A stretch of 64,000 nucleotides of DNA from an uncultured Bacteroides sp. GTDB lineage: Bacteria > Bacteroidota > Bacteroidia > Bacteroidales > Bacteroidaceae. Numbering within the stretch: position 1 is the stretch's first letter; each line of letters begins with the position of its first letter. The stretch covers positions 7,104 to 71,103 of the forward strand of contig URYL01000012.1 of the NCBI GenBank assembly GCA_900552075.1, written 5' to 3'. A model generated the notes under the pieces. It was not told the origin of the DNA, searched no databases, and saw nothing but the letters and a program-made list of their open reading frames with translations. The position numbers and the translations under genes are program-made. Shown here piece by piece: positions 16,705 to 25,993 of this stretch.

Positions 16705-17562
16705 ATGCAAGACAAGATTTTTAAAGTCTTACTTATCTTATCGGCGATTGTGATACCAGTCATTGGTGGGGGAATTATTTACTCCCTCACCGTTGACGCT
16801 TCTGGAGCTTTTGAAACATTTGGCTTCTGGAACTTCATTTTCTCGGACGACTGGGTGACCACCGCCGGCAAAGAAAGTTATGGCGCTCTTCCTTTTATTA
16901 CAGGTACACTGCTGACCACGATGTTGGCCTTGCTGATGTGTATACCTTTTTCTCTTCCTGTCGCACTGTTTACCGGTGAGTATTTCCGCGGAAAGAAAAT
17001 CGCTGCCATTTTGGGAACAGTGATTGATTTGCTGGCAGGTATTCCTTCTATTATCTATGGTTTGTGGGGATTCTACGTGCTTCGTACGGTGTTCATGCAT
17101 TTGAACTTATCGCCGCAAGGTTCCGGTATTCTGACTGCTTCGTTTGTATTGGCCATCATGATTGTGCCTTATGCGGCTTCACTGAGTTCAGAGTTCATCA
17201 AGATGGTGCCTTCCGATTTGAAGGAAGGAGCTTATGCCATGGGAGCCACCCGGGCAGAAGTCATCCGGCGAGTGATTTTCCCGATGGCCGGTTCTGGTAT
17301 TTTTTCTTCTTATATTCTGGCGATTGGTCGTGCATTGGGAGAAACCATGACCGTGACCATGTTGATTGGAAACACGAACCAGATGCCTGATACGTTGCGT
17401 ACCACGGGAAATACCATGGCGAGTATCATTGCCAATCAGTTTGGAGAAGCGGATGGCTTGAAACTGTCTTCACTGATTGCCATCGGATTGCTGTTGTTCC
17501 TGATTACAGCGGTCATCAATATCATCGGTAAGATTCTGATTCGCCGTGCCCGTCATGTCTAA
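16705..17562 (+). CDS. pstC: Phosphate ABC transporter permease PstC
   Basis: 285 residues with six hydrophobic segments and the permease EAA-type loop MGATRAEVIRRVIFP followed by GRALGETMTVTMLIGN. Forms the inner-membrane channel with PstA. Start 15 bp after pstS. Confidence 0.95.
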   Translation: MQDKIFKVLLILSAIVIPVIGGGIIYSLTVDASGAFETFGFWNFIFSDDWVTTAGKESYGALPFITGTLLTTMLALLMCIPFSLPVALFTGEYFRGKKIAAILGTVIDLLAGIPSIIYGLWGFYVLRTVFMHLNLSPQGSGILTASFVLAIMIVPYAASLSSEFIKMVPSDLKEGAYAMGATRAEVIRRVIFPMAGSGIFSSYILAIGRALGETMTVTMLIGNTNQMPDTLRTTGNTMASIIANQFGEADGLKLSSLIAIGLLLFLITAVINIIGKILIRRARHV

Positions 17563-17582
17563 CTTTCTAAAAAGAAGAATGT

Positions 17583-18452
17583 ATGTTGTATGGAAATAAT
17601 ATAAAATTGCGTATTCTGAAAAGCCGGTTGCTCTACATCCTGGTATGTGTGCTGTCGGGTGTGACAGCCATTCCGTTGCTGGCCATACTGGGAGAAGTGC
17701 TGGTGAAAGGATGGAAGCAGTTAGGCTGGTCGTTCATTACGGAAGCCACGCCGAATGCCTACAAGGCAATGATGGCCGCTTCAGCCGGAGAGGCTATTCC
17801 GGGAGGAATTGCCAATGGTATTATCGGTACTTTCCTGATGTTGATACTGGCAGCCGTGGTCGCCATTCCGGTGGGAATACTCTGTGGTATTTGTCTTTCA
17901 GAATATCGAAAAAGCTGGTTTGCGGTGATTGTCAGTTACCTGACCGACTTGCTGCAGGGAACCCCGTCCATCATTATTGGTATCATTACCTACATCTGGG
18001 TGGTGGTGCCGATGAAAGGATATTCGGCCATTGCAGGAAGTGTGGCTTTGTTCATCATGATGCTGCCGCTGATTATCCGTTCTACGGAGGAAACCATGAA
18101 GGTGCTTCCGGAAACGTTGAAAGAAGCCGGTCTGGCTTTGGGTGGAAGCTACTGGCGGGTGATGCTGAAAGTGATGTTACCTTCTGCATTGGGCAGTATC
18201 TTTACCGGTATTTTGCTGGCCATCTCACGTGTGGTTGGTGAAACAGCCCCGCTGATGTTTACGGCATTGGGTGGTGCAGCCATCAGCTGGAACATGACCA
18301 AGCCGATGTCGGCCGTACCGTTGCTGATTTGGGAATTCTTTAACGACCCGAACCTGCAAAGCCTGATATGGGGAGCTTCCCTGTTCCTGTTGACTTTTGT
18401 GTTATGTCTGAATTTATTAGCTAAACGAATTGCAAAGAAATGGAAAATATAA
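17583..18452 (+). CDS. pstA: Phosphate ABC transporter permease PstA
   Basis: 289 residues with six hydrophobic segments. The loops LQGTPSIIIGIITY, LALGGSYWRVMLKVMLP and SRVVGETAPLMFTALG are PstA hallmarks. Partner of PstC. Its 3' end overlaps pstB by 13 bp, which indicates translational coupling. Confidence 0.95.
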   Translation: MLYGNNIKLRILKSRLLYILVCVLSGVTAIPLLAILGEVLVKGWKQLGWSFITEATPNAYKAMMAASAGEAIPGGIANGIIGTFLMLILAAVVAIPVGILCGICLSEYRKSWFAVIVSYLTDLLQGTPSIIIGIITYIWVVVPMKGYSAIAGSVALFIMMLPLIIRSTEETMKVLPETLKEAGLALGGSYWRVMLKVMLPSALGSIFTGILLAISRVVGETAPLMFTALGGAAISWNMTKPMSAVPLLIWEFFNDPNLQSLIWGASLFLLTFVLCLNLLAKRIAKKWKI

Positions 18453-19210
18453 AGAATCCGATTCTCCAGATAAAAGATGTGTGTATCTCTTATACCAGCA
18501 GTGTGATGGCCGTGAAGCATGTATCGGCTGACATTGAAAAGAATACGATTACGGCCATCATGGGGCCTTCGGGATGTGGTAAGAGTACCTTGTTGCGTGC
18601 GGTGAACCGTATGCATGAGTTATACAAGAATATCCGTGTGACGGGTGAGATTTTGCTGAACGGCGAAAATGTGCTGCAGATGCACCCGATGGAAGAACGC
18701 CGTCACATCGGTATGGTGTTCCAGCGTCCGAACCCTTTTCCGACCATGAACATTTACGACAACGTGCTGGCAGGATACATTTTGAATGGTATTCACCTGT
18801 CCAAGTCGCAGAAAGATGAGATTGTAGAACGCAACCTGCGGAACGTCTGTCTGTGGGATGAAGTGAAAGATTCCTTGACCAAACGGGGTACATTCCTTTC
18901 CGGAGGACAGCAGCAGCGTTTGTGTATTGCCCGTTCACTGGCGCTTCAGCCGGATGTGCTCTTAATGGACGAACCGACTTCGGCTTTGGACCCGATTGCC
19001 ACCAAGCACATTGAGGGCCTGATGGACCAGCTGAAGAAGGAGGTGACTATCTTGATTGTGACACACAATATGTCGCAGGCGATGCGTATATCCGACCGTT
19101 CCATGTTCATGTATATGGGAGAACTGATTGAATACGACGATACAGAAAAGATGTTTAAGAATCCGGTAGACGAACGTACCCGTGCTTATCTGACAGGCAA
19201 GATGGGATAA
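18440..19210 (+). CDS. pstB: Phosphate ABC transporter ATPase PstB
   Basis: 256 residues. Walker A GPSGCGKST (about 41-49), signature LSGGQQQR, Walker B VLLMDEPTSALD, and the H-loop in VTHNMSQAMR. Energises phosphate import through PstCA. In many bacteria phoU follows pstB; here a terminator follows, so phoU and any phoBR genes must be elsewhere. Confidence 0.96.
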   Translation: MENIKNPILQIKDVCISYTSSVMAVKHVSADIEKNTITAIMGPSGCGKSTLLRAVNRMHELYKNIRVTGEILLNGENVLQMHPMEERRHIGMVFQRPNPFPTMNIYDNVLAGYILNGIHLSKSQKDEIVERNLRNVCLWDEVKDSLTKRGTFLSGGQQQRLCIARSLALQPDVLLMDEPTSALDPIATKHIEGLMDQLKKEVTILIVTHNMSQAMRISDRSMFMYMGELIEYDDTEKMFKNPVDERTRAYLTGKMG

Positions 19211-19238
19211 TCCGGGAGCCGATGACAGGTAAAGAACA

Positions 19239-19280
19239 AGGGTTTGCAACTGAGTGATTCAGTTTGCAAACCCTTTCTTT
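19239..19280 (+). terminator. Terminator of the pst operon
   Basis: AGGGTTTGCAACT (from 19239) pairs with AGTTTGCAAACCCT (19261-19274) with one bulged base, then TTTCTTT. Confidence 0.85.
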
Positions 19281-19302
19281 ATAATGGAATCTTTTGTTTT
19301 GC

Positions 19303-20208
19303 TTATTTAGCTGTCAGCACTTCCGGTTTGGCCTTGTCTGTTTGCAGGATGTGCCACACCTCTTCTTCCGTTCCGGAAAAAGGACCTGATTTTTCCAGCT
19401 TGATAGTCGACATGGCAGCGGCAAAACATCCGGCTTCTGCATAGGATGCACCTTTGTTGCGCATGTACAGATAACCGAGCACATAGGTATCTCCACATCC
19501 TGTGGCGTCCACCACTTCTTTCGGGGCGTAGGCCGGTATTTTGTAGAATTTGCCTTCGGCATAGATAATGCTTCCTAAACTGCCCAAGGTCAGCAGTACC
19601 TCTTTCACTCCCCATTGGGCCAGCTGACGGGCGGCCTGTTGCGGGTTCTTGAATCCAGTTAATACTTCCGCTTCATGTTCGTTGACTTTCAGAATATCAA
19701 TGTATTTCAGGGCTTTCTTTTTTTCGTGCCAGTCGACAGGATACACCTGTTCTCCTTTTACTTCCCGTAAATATCCTTGTGCGTCTACGGCAAGTGTACC
19801 TTTTTGTGCCAGTTCTTTGACCACTTCCAACGGAAAATCATCTGCCAACAAGCTTCCCAAATGGAAGATGCGTGCATTTTCGTCTTTAAGGGCATCTGCC
19901 GTGAAAGGGTCGGCCTTTGCCAGTACGCGCTGGGAGCGATTGTCCTGATTTTCTTCGTATGTATTTTCGAAGTACACCGTATGACGGCTTGGGAGGACTT
20001 CTACCTGGATACCTTCTTTTCTCATTTCTTCCACGATACCGTATTCACTGGGTGCAACCGCTGTGACCAGTTTGTAGTTTTTAAAGTCATTTAACCGACG
20101 GATTCCGTGAGAGAAATAATAAGAAGTGCCTCCCGGCATGTAAGTAGTTTGTTTTGGAGTCACAATTTTATCTAACGTAATGTGTCCGATGCAACAAATA
20201 TCATTCAT
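19303..20208 (-). CDS. PfkB-family sugar kinase
   Basis: 301 residues from the ATG at 20208; a Met at 20238 overlaps the -7 box (20236-20243) and is rejected. The N-terminal GGTSYYFSHGIRRL is the PfkB substrate-side motif, and the C-terminal VDATGCGDTYVLGYLYM is PfkB signature 2 with the catalytic Asp and anion hole. It phosphorylates a sugar, nucleoside or polyol with ATP in the cytoplasm; the substrate cannot be read from sequence. It is divergent from myo-inositol-phosphate synthase across a 241-bp gap. Some archaeal and plant PfkB members are inositol kinases, so an inositol-related substrate is a reasonable but untested idea. Confidence 0.85.
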   Translation of the reverse strand: MNDICCIGHITLDKIVTPKQTTYMPGGTSYYFSHGIRRLNDFKNYKLVTAVAPSEYGIVEEMRKEGIQVEVLPSRHTVYFENTYEENQDNRSQRVLAKADPFTADALKDENARIFHLGSLLADDFPLEVVKELAQKGTLAVDAQGYLREVKGEQVYPVDWHEKKKALKYIDILKVNEHEAEVLTGFKNPQQAARQLAQWGVKEVLLTLGSLGSIIYAEGKFYKIPAYAPKEVVDATGCGDTYVLGYLYMRNKGASYAEAGCFAAAMSTIKLEKSGPFSGTEEEVWHILQTDKAKPEVLTAK

Positions 20209-20235
20209 GGATTGGTATGTCTTTTTATGCGTTTG

Positions 20236-20243
20236 CAAAGATA
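20236..20243 (-). promoter_or_regulatory. -7 promoter box of the PfkB kinase
   Basis: Minus-strand TATCTTTG, perfect TAnnTTTG, 28 bp before the ATG at 20208; decides the start. Confidence 0.6.
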
Positions 20244-20361
20244 CGGATAATTTTACTGTCTAAGGAAACTGTTGATGGCTTTTTCTTCTGAATTTGTGTC
20301 TTATTTTTACGTATATGCTAATAAAGAGAAAGTAAAGTGATGGTTTAATCAAACAAAAGTT

Positions 20362-20369
20362 TAACTTTG
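20362..20369 (+). promoter_or_regulatory. -7 promoter box of inositol-phosphate synthase
   Basis: TAACTTTG, perfect TAnnTTTG, giving a 5' UTR of ~70 nt before the ATG at 20450. Confidence 0.55.
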
Positions 20370-20449
20370 AGCAGTTTGTCCTTTTAGGAAGTTCAGAGTG
20401 ATGAATTCTCGGAAAGGGTGAAAATTGAAAGAAAAAAAGAAATTTAGAA

Positions 20450-21757
20450 ATGGAAAAAATGAATGTAAAGCCCGCTGAAGGTAAGCTGGGCGTATTATGT
20501 GTGGGTCTGGGAGCTGTGGCTACCACGTTTATGACCGGAGTTTTAATGGTGCGTAAAGGGCTGGCCAAGCCGGTAGGTGCTATGACACAGTATGATAAGA
20601 TTCGTGTCGGGCGCGGAAAGGATAAGAAATACCTGCATTATGGTGAAATTGTTTCGATGACTAAATTGGATGACATTGTATTTGGTGCTTGGGATGTGTA
20701 TCCGGCCAATGCCTATGAGTCGGCCATGAATTGTGAGGTGTTGCGTGAAAAAGACATCCGCCCAGTAAAGGAGGAGTTGGAGAAGATTGTGCCGATGAAA
20801 GCCGCTTTCGACCGCAATTATGCGAAGCGTCTGGATGGAGACAATGTGAAGGATTGTGCTACCCGCTGGGAGATGGTAGAACAGTTGCGGGAAGATATCC
20901 GCAAGTTTAAAGTAGAAAACGATTGTGCGCGTGTGGTGGTGTTGTGGGCGGCTTCCACCGAAATTTATGTGCCGGTTTGTGAAGAGGTGCATGGTACCTT
21001 GTCGGCCTTGGAAAATGCCATGAAGCAGGACGACCGGGAGCATGTGGCTCCTTCCATGTGTTATGCGTATGCGGCGTTGGCCGAAGGTGCTCCGTTTATC
21101 ATGGGGGCTCCGAACACGACGGTTGATATTCCTGCAATGTGGGAAATGGCTGAAAAAACTAAAATGCCGATAGCAGGCAAGGATTTCAAGACTGGACAGA
21201 CGCTGGTGAAATCAGGCTTTGCACCGATTATCGGTACGCGTTGTCTGGGCTTGTCCGGATGGTTCTCTACCAATATCCTGGGTAATCGCGACGGACTGGT
21301 GTTGGATGAGCCGGCTAACTTTCACACGAAAGAAGTGAGCAAGCTTTCTACGCTGGAATCCATTTTGGTACCGGAAAACCAGCCAGACTTGTACTCTGAT
21401 TATTACCATAAGGTACGTATTAATTATTATCCTCCTCGAAATGACAATAAGGAAGGGTGGGATAACATTGATATTTTTGGCTGGATGGGCTATCCGATGC
21501 AGATCAAGATCAATTTCTTGTGCCGTGACTCTATTCTGGCAGCTCCGCTGTGTTTGGATTTGGTGCTTTTGAGTGATTTGGCAGCTCGTGCAGGACGTTA
21601 TGGCATCCAACGGTTCTTGAGCTTTTTCTTGAAGAGTCCGATGCACGATTATACGGAAGGAGAAGTTCCCGTCAATCATTTGTTCCAGCAATATGTGATG
21701 TTGAAAAATGCCTTGCGCGAGATGGGCGGATACGAGGCCGATGAAGAGATTGATTGA
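20450..21757 (+). CDS. Myo-inositol-3-phosphate synthase (Ino1/MIPS)
   Basis: 435 residues. NAD-dependent isomerisation of glucose-6-phosphate to inositol-3-phosphate, the first step of inositol lipid synthesis. Rossmann motif GVLCVGLGAVATTF near residue 13. MIPS core segments follow: VVLWAASTEIYVP, INGAP-like FIMGAPNTTVDIP, AGKDFKTGQT, LSGWFSTNILGNRDGLVL, DSILAAPLCLDLV. In Bacteroides this enzyme feeds phosphatidylinositol and inositol-sphingolipid synthesis. Here no phosphatidylinositol-phosphate synthase or phosphatase gene is adjacent, and the gene ends at its own terminator. Confidence 0.92.
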   Translation: MEKMNVKPAEGKLGVLCVGLGAVATTFMTGVLMVRKGLAKPVGAMTQYDKIRVGRGKDKKYLHYGEIVSMTKLDDIVFGAWDVYPANAYESAMNCEVLREKDIRPVKEELEKIVPMKAAFDRNYAKRLDGDNVKDCATRWEMVEQLREDIRKFKVENDCARVVVLWAASTEIYVPVCEEVHGTLSALENAMKQDDREHVAPSMCYAYAALAEGAPFIMGAPNTTVDIPAMWEMAEKTKMPIAGKDFKTGQTLVKSGFAPIIGTRCLGLSGWFSTNILGNRDGLVLDEPANFHTKEVSKLSTLESILVPENQPDLYSDYYHKVRINYYPPRNDNKEGWDNIDIFGWMGYPMQIKINFLCRDSILAAPLCLDLVLLSDLAARAGRYGIQRFLSFFLKSPMHDYTEGEVPVNHLFQQYVMLKNALREMGGYEADEEID

Positions 21758-21789
21758 CGAGAGATTGTATGTTTGACAGATATCTTTAG

Positions 21790-21828
21790 AAACCGGTAGT
21801 GAAAGGTGATTTCATTACCGGTTTTTCT
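21790..21828 (+). terminator. Terminator of inositol-phosphate synthase
   Basis: 15-bp stem AAACCGGTAGTGAAA (21790-21804) / TTTCATTACCGGTTT (21810-21824) with one G-U pair, loop ggtga, then a T-run. Confidence 0.9.
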
Positions 21829-21898
21829 TGTCGGATGAAAAATTTATATTCCATTATTCATAAAAAAAGGTAAGAATGTCATTTTTCGGGGAGCGAAA

Positions 21899-21957
21899 TT
21901 TGTTGGAGACCTTTACACTATGTACTTTTACAAAATGGTTAAGTGCATATTACTTAA
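21899..21957 (+). promoter_or_regulatory. Promoter and possible operator of the DUF5686 gene
   Basis: TTTG (21899-21902), 20 bp, TACTTTTA (21923-21930; one mismatch at the last base of TAnnTTTG). Just after the expected start of transcription lies an inverted repeat TTAAGT (21939-21944) / ACTTAA (21952-21957), a candidate operator. Nothing else is recognisable between 21830 and 21972. Confidence 0.45.
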
Positions 21958-21972
21958 GTATTAAATTCAGGT

Positions 21973-24612
21973 ATGATAAAAAGATTGTTTTTTTTACTCG
22001 TCTTGTGTGTGGGAGTTGTGAAACTTTCAGCGCAGATTACTGGAGTTGTGACGGACTCTGAAACAGGCGATCCTATTCCTTATTTGAATGTATATTATGA
22101 TGGAAAAGGGGTAGGAACCATTACTGATATAGATGGACAATATACGATAGCTTTTCATTCCGGGTGGACTAAACTGACTTTCTCGATGGTAGGTTATGCT
22201 ACGGAGGTGCGTAATGTGTCGGCCAATACCAAGAAACTGGATGTGAAAATGAAGCCCGATTTGGTGTTGGATGAAGTCATCGTCAAGCCGAAAAAAGAAA
22301 AATACTCCCGGAAAAACAATCCGGCGGTGGAGATGATGAAGAAAGTCATTGCGGCCAAGAAATTGAATGACTTGGGTGTTAATGATTTTTATCATTACAA
22401 TAAGTATCAGAAGATTACTTTTTCCTTGAACAACATCACGACCGATTCGCTTCGGGAGTCTAATTTGTTTAAGAAGTATCCGTTCTTCCGCGACCAGGTA
22501 GAGGTCTGCGAGGTGACGGGGAAGAATATTCTGCCCATATCAGTCGATGAAACGGTGACAGAGAAGCTGTACCGTAAGAATCCTCATGATGAGAAGACAT
22601 TGGTAAAGGGTATTAATTCTACGGGTGTGAACGAGCTGTTCAATACCGGTGACATGTTGTCTACCGTACTGAAAGACGTGTTCCAGGATATCAATATTTA
22701 TCAGGATCGTTTCCGCTTTCTTCAGTATCCTTTTGACAGTCCGATATCGAATGCCGGTATTAATTTCTATAAATATTATATCATGGATACAGTGATGGTG
22801 GATCGTGAGAAATGTTTCCACCTGACTTTCGTACCCAATAACTCGCAGGACTTCGGTTTTACGGGACATTTGTATATTCTGGCGGACTCTACTTTCCGGG
22901 TGAATAAATGTGTCTTGAATCTTCCTAAGAAGACTGATATCAACTTTGTGGACAACATGATTATCGAGCAGAAGTTCGGTCAGTTAGACACTGGAGAATG
23001 GGTGCTGATGGAAGACGACATGGTATGTGAATTGTCTTATCTGAAGAAATTGCTGGGTTCGTTTCAGGTAAGGCGTACTACTCGTTATTCAGACTTTGGA
23101 TTTGATGAGATTCCCGAGAAGATTTTTAAGAAGAAAGGAGATGAGATCAAGGATGTGAATGCGATGATGCGTGATGATTCTTTTTGGAAGGAATATCGTC
23201 CGACGGAGCTGACGAAGTCGGAAGACAATATGGACTCGTTTGTGGACAATCTTGCCAAAATCAAAGGATTCAAATACATCATGTTTGTGGCGAAGGCTTT
23301 CATTGAAAACTTTGTGGAAACCGGAGTGAAAGGAAGGCCCAGCAAGGTGGATATCGGACCGATCAATACCATGATATCCAGCAACTATATCGACGGTCTT
23401 CGTTTGAGAGCTTCCGCGCAGACTACGGCCAATTTGAATCCGCATCTCTTCTTGAGAGGATACTATGCATACGGCTTTAAGGATGAAAAATCGAAATACA
23501 AGGCTGAGGTGGAATATTCTTTCAATAAGAAGGAATACCTGCCGCGTGAGTATCCGATTAATTCGTTGACCGTTTCGTATTCATACGATAACATGTTGCC
23601 GTCCGACAAGTTTATGGGTACAGACAAGGATAATGTGTTTACCTCTTTCAAGGTGACGACTGTCGACCAGTATAATTACGAGCGGACAGCCAGCGTGAAG
23701 TATGAGCTGGAAAAAGAGAGTGGATTGAAAACGACGTTGATGCTGAAGCATACCAATCTGGAAGCCTGTGGAAAATTGTTCTATCGTACCATGGCACAGG
23801 AAAGTCAGCTGCAGCAGGCTTTGGCTTCGGGTGAACTGACGGGGGCGGAGTGGGTGCATTCTCCTTATAATACCAAAGATTTCTCGGTGGCGGAGGCTAC
23901 ATTAGCCTTCCGTTATGCACCGGGCGAGACTTTTGTCAATACCAAGCAACGTCGTTTGCCAATCAATCTCGATGCGCCGGTCTTTACTTTGCAGCACACG
24001 TTGGGGCTGAAAGGAGTATTGGGCAGTGATTATACGTACAACATGACGGAGGTAAGTCTTTACAAGCGCTGGTGGCTGAGCTCATGGGGAAATATTGATA
24101 CCTGTGTAAAAGGGGGGATCCAGTGGAATAAGGTTCCTTTTCCATTGCTGATTATGCCGGCTGCCAACTTGTCTTATATCATTCAGGATGAAACGTTCAA
24201 CTTGATTAATAACATGGAATTCCTGAACGACCGTTATGCTTCTTTGGATGTATCATGGAACTTGCAGGGAAAAATTTTCAACCGTATTCCATTATTGAAG
24301 AAACTGAAATGGCGTGAGTTTATCGGCATAAAATGTTTGTGGGGACAATTAACAGACAAGAATAACCCGTTACTTCCTCAGAATGCCACTGATACAGAGC
24401 TGATGCTGTTTCCGGGACATTACGATGCGGCTGGTAACTTCCATACTTCAAGCTATGTGATGGATCCCAAGAAGCCTTATGTGGAGGTAAGTGCGGGCAT
24501 TCATAACATCTTCAAACTGTTGCATGTGGAATATGTGCGCCGATTGACCTACAACGACCTGCCAACTGCCAGCAAATGGGGTATCCGCTTCATGATTCGA
24601 ACGGTCTTCTAA
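21973..24612 (+). CDS. DUF5686 outer-membrane protein with carboxypeptidase-regulatory-like domain
   Basis: 879 residues: signal peptide (about 1-21, ending KLSAQ), then a CarbopepD_reg_2-like domain (ITGVVTDSETGDPIPYLNVYY to DGQYTI, about 22-105) like that at the start of TonB-dependent proteins, then the DUF5686 body. The last third looks like a large beta-barrel (repeated aromatic/polar strands, ending with SKWGIRFMIRTVF), so an outer-membrane location is likely. It lacks a TonB plug domain. Function is unknown; the architecture is common in Bacteroidetes. Confidence 0.85.
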   Translation: MIKRLFFLLVLCVGVVKLSAQITGVVTDSETGDPIPYLNVYYDGKGVGTITDIDGQYTIAFHSGWTKLTFSMVGYATEVRNVSANTKKLDVKMKPDLVLDEVIVKPKKEKYSRKNNPAVEMMKKVIAAKKLNDLGVNDFYHYNKYQKITFSLNNITTDSLRESNLFKKYPFFRDQVEVCEVTGKNILPISVDETVTEKLYRKNPHDEKTLVKGINSTGVNELFNTGDMLSTVLKDVFQDINIYQDRFRFLQYPFDSPISNAGINFYKYYIMDTVMVDREKCFHLTFVPNNSQDFGFTGHLYILADSTFRVNKCVLNLPKKTDINFVDNMIIEQKFGQLDTGEWVLMEDDMVCELSYLKKLLGSFQVRRTTRYSDFGFDEIPEKIFKKKGDEIKDVNAMMRDDSFWKEYRPTELTKSEDNMDSFVDNLAKIKGFKYIMFVAKAFIENFVETGVKGRPSKVDIGPINTMISSNYIDGLRLRASAQTTANLNPHLFLRGYYAYGFKDEKSKYKAEVEYSFNKKEYLPREYPINSLTVSYSYDNMLPSDKFMGTDKDNVFTSFKVTTVDQYNYERTASVKYELEKESGLKTTLMLKHTNLEACGKLFYRTMAQESQLQQALASGELTGAEWVHSPYNTKDFSVAEATLAFRYAPGETFVNTKQRRLPINLDAPVFTLQHTLGLKGVLGSDYTYNMTEVSLYKRWWLSSWGNIDTCVKGGIQWNKVPFPLLIMPAANLSYIIQDETFNLINNMEFLNDRYASLDVSWNLQGKIFNRIPLLKKLKWREFIGIKCLWGQLTDKNNPLLPQNATDTELMLFPGHYDAAGNFHTSSYVMDPKKPYVEVSAGIHNIFKLLHVEYVRRLTYNDLPTASKWGIRFMIRTVF

Positions 24613-24649
24613 TTTTTACTAAATGCATGGACGGGTTTCAAACTTTTTG

Positions 24650-24657
24650 TAATTTTG
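24650..24657 (+). promoter_or_regulatory. -7 promoter box of the regulator-lptE-TPR-secG operon
   Basis: TAATTTTG, perfect TAnnTTTG, 19 bp before the ATG at 24677. Confidence 0.5.
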
Positions 24658-24676
24658 TCATATAATCGAGGAATAT

Positions 24677-25993
24677 ATGGTAAAATCAGAAATACAAAGC
24701 GTGAAACTGCGGTTCGGCATTATCGGGAACTGTGAGGGGTTGAATCGGGCGATTGACGTGGCGATGCAGGTTGCACCTACGGATTTGTCTGTGTTGGTGA
24801 CAGGTGAAAGCGGTGTCGGAAAGGAAAGTTTTCCGCAGATAATCCATCAGTTTAGCCGGCGGAAACACGGTCCGTATATTGCCGTGAACTGTGGAGCCAT
24901 ACCGGAAGGTACGATTGATTCGGAATTGTTCGGACACGAGAAAGGTGCTTTTACAGGAGCCATCAGTGACCGTAACGGATATTTTGCAGAGGCGAATGGA
25001 GGAACCATCTTTCTGGATGAAGTGGGAGAGTTGCCGCTTTCTACGCAGGCTCGTTTGCTTCGTGTACTGGAAACGGGAGAATATATAAAGGTAGGTTCTT
25101 CCAAAGTGCAGAAAACGGATGTACGCATTGTGGCTGCCACAAACGTGGATTTCTCGGAAGCCATAGCCGACGGGCGGTTTCGTGAAGATTTGTATTATCG
25201 TTTGAATACAGTTCCTATTAAGGTACCGGCTTTGCGTGAACGTCCGGATGATATTCCGCTCTTGTTCCGGAAGTTTGCGGCTGATTTTGCGGAAAAATAC
25301 CGGATGCCGGCTATCCAGCTTACGGATGATGCCCGGCGTTTGCTGGTATCTTATACATGGCCAGGCAATATCCGCCAGTTGAAAAACATTACGGAGCAGA
25401 TTTCCATTATAGAAACTAATCGTGACATCACAGCTGACATTCTGCAGGGATATCTGCCGGCACAGCCCGTATCGAAGTATCCTACTCTTTTAGGCGGATT
25501 GAAACCGGAAGGGGAGAAAGGGTTTCAGAGTGAGAGGGAGATTCTTTATCAGGTGTTGTTCGATATGCGTCGGGATGTGACGGAACTGAAGAAACTGGTA
25601 CATGATATTATGGCAGAACGGGCAGGAGGTACTACCATGACACCTGCCTCTACGACTTCTGTTCACTATATTCCGGAAACCCCGGTCAGTTTGATGCAGA
25701 CTCCTTCGGTGGTAGTGAATCCGGTGACTGAAGTAGGAAAGGTTTCCAATGTGACTTCCGTGAGCAATGTTTCCTCTGTGGCTCCCGGTGTGAAAGTCAC
25801 TCCGGCTGACGTGTCGGATGTGCAGGATACGGAGGAATATGTAGAAGAAAATCTGTCGTTGGATGAGGTGGAGAAGGAGATGATTCGGAAAGCGCTGGAA
25901 CGTCATCATGGGAAACGGAAGAATGCGGCGAATGATTTGAAGATATCAGAACGTACACTTTATAGAAAGATAAAAGAATATGGGCTTGAATAA
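24677..25993 (+). CDS. Sigma-54-dependent transcriptional activator without receiver domain
   Basis: 438 residues. The AAA+ domain begins almost at the N-terminus: Walker A GESGVGKE (43-50), the sigma-54 contact loop GAFTGA (90-95), Walker B GGTIFLDEVGE (109-118), and WPGNIRQLKN near residue 235. There is no REC, GAF or PAS domain. A Ser/Thr/Val-rich linker of roughly 70 residues (about 315-385) precedes a Fis-type HTH (NDLKISERTLYRKIKEYGLE at the end). The GAFTGA loop implies direct activation of RpoN-dependent promoters; the signal is not encoded in an obvious sensor domain. Its end overlaps lptE by 14 bp. Confidence 0.92.
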   Translation: MVKSEIQSVKLRFGIIGNCEGLNRAIDVAMQVAPTDLSVLVTGESGVGKESFPQIIHQFSRRKHGPYIAVNCGAIPEGTIDSELFGHEKGAFTGAISDRNGYFAEANGGTIFLDEVGELPLSTQARLLRVLETGEYIKVGSSKVQKTDVRIVAATNVDFSEAIADGRFREDLYYRLNTVPIKVPALRERPDDIPLLFRKFAADFAEKYRMPAIQLTDDARRLLVSYTWPGNIRQLKNITEQISIIETNRDITADILQGYLPAQPVSKYPTLLGGLKPEGEKGFQSEREILYQVLFDMRRDVTELKKLVHDIMAERAGGTTMTPASTTSVHYIPETPVSLMQTPSVVVNPVTEVGKVSNVTSVSNVSSVAPGVKVTPADVSDVQDTEEYVEENLSLDEVEKEMIRKALERHHGKRKNAANDLKISERTLYRKIKEYGLE

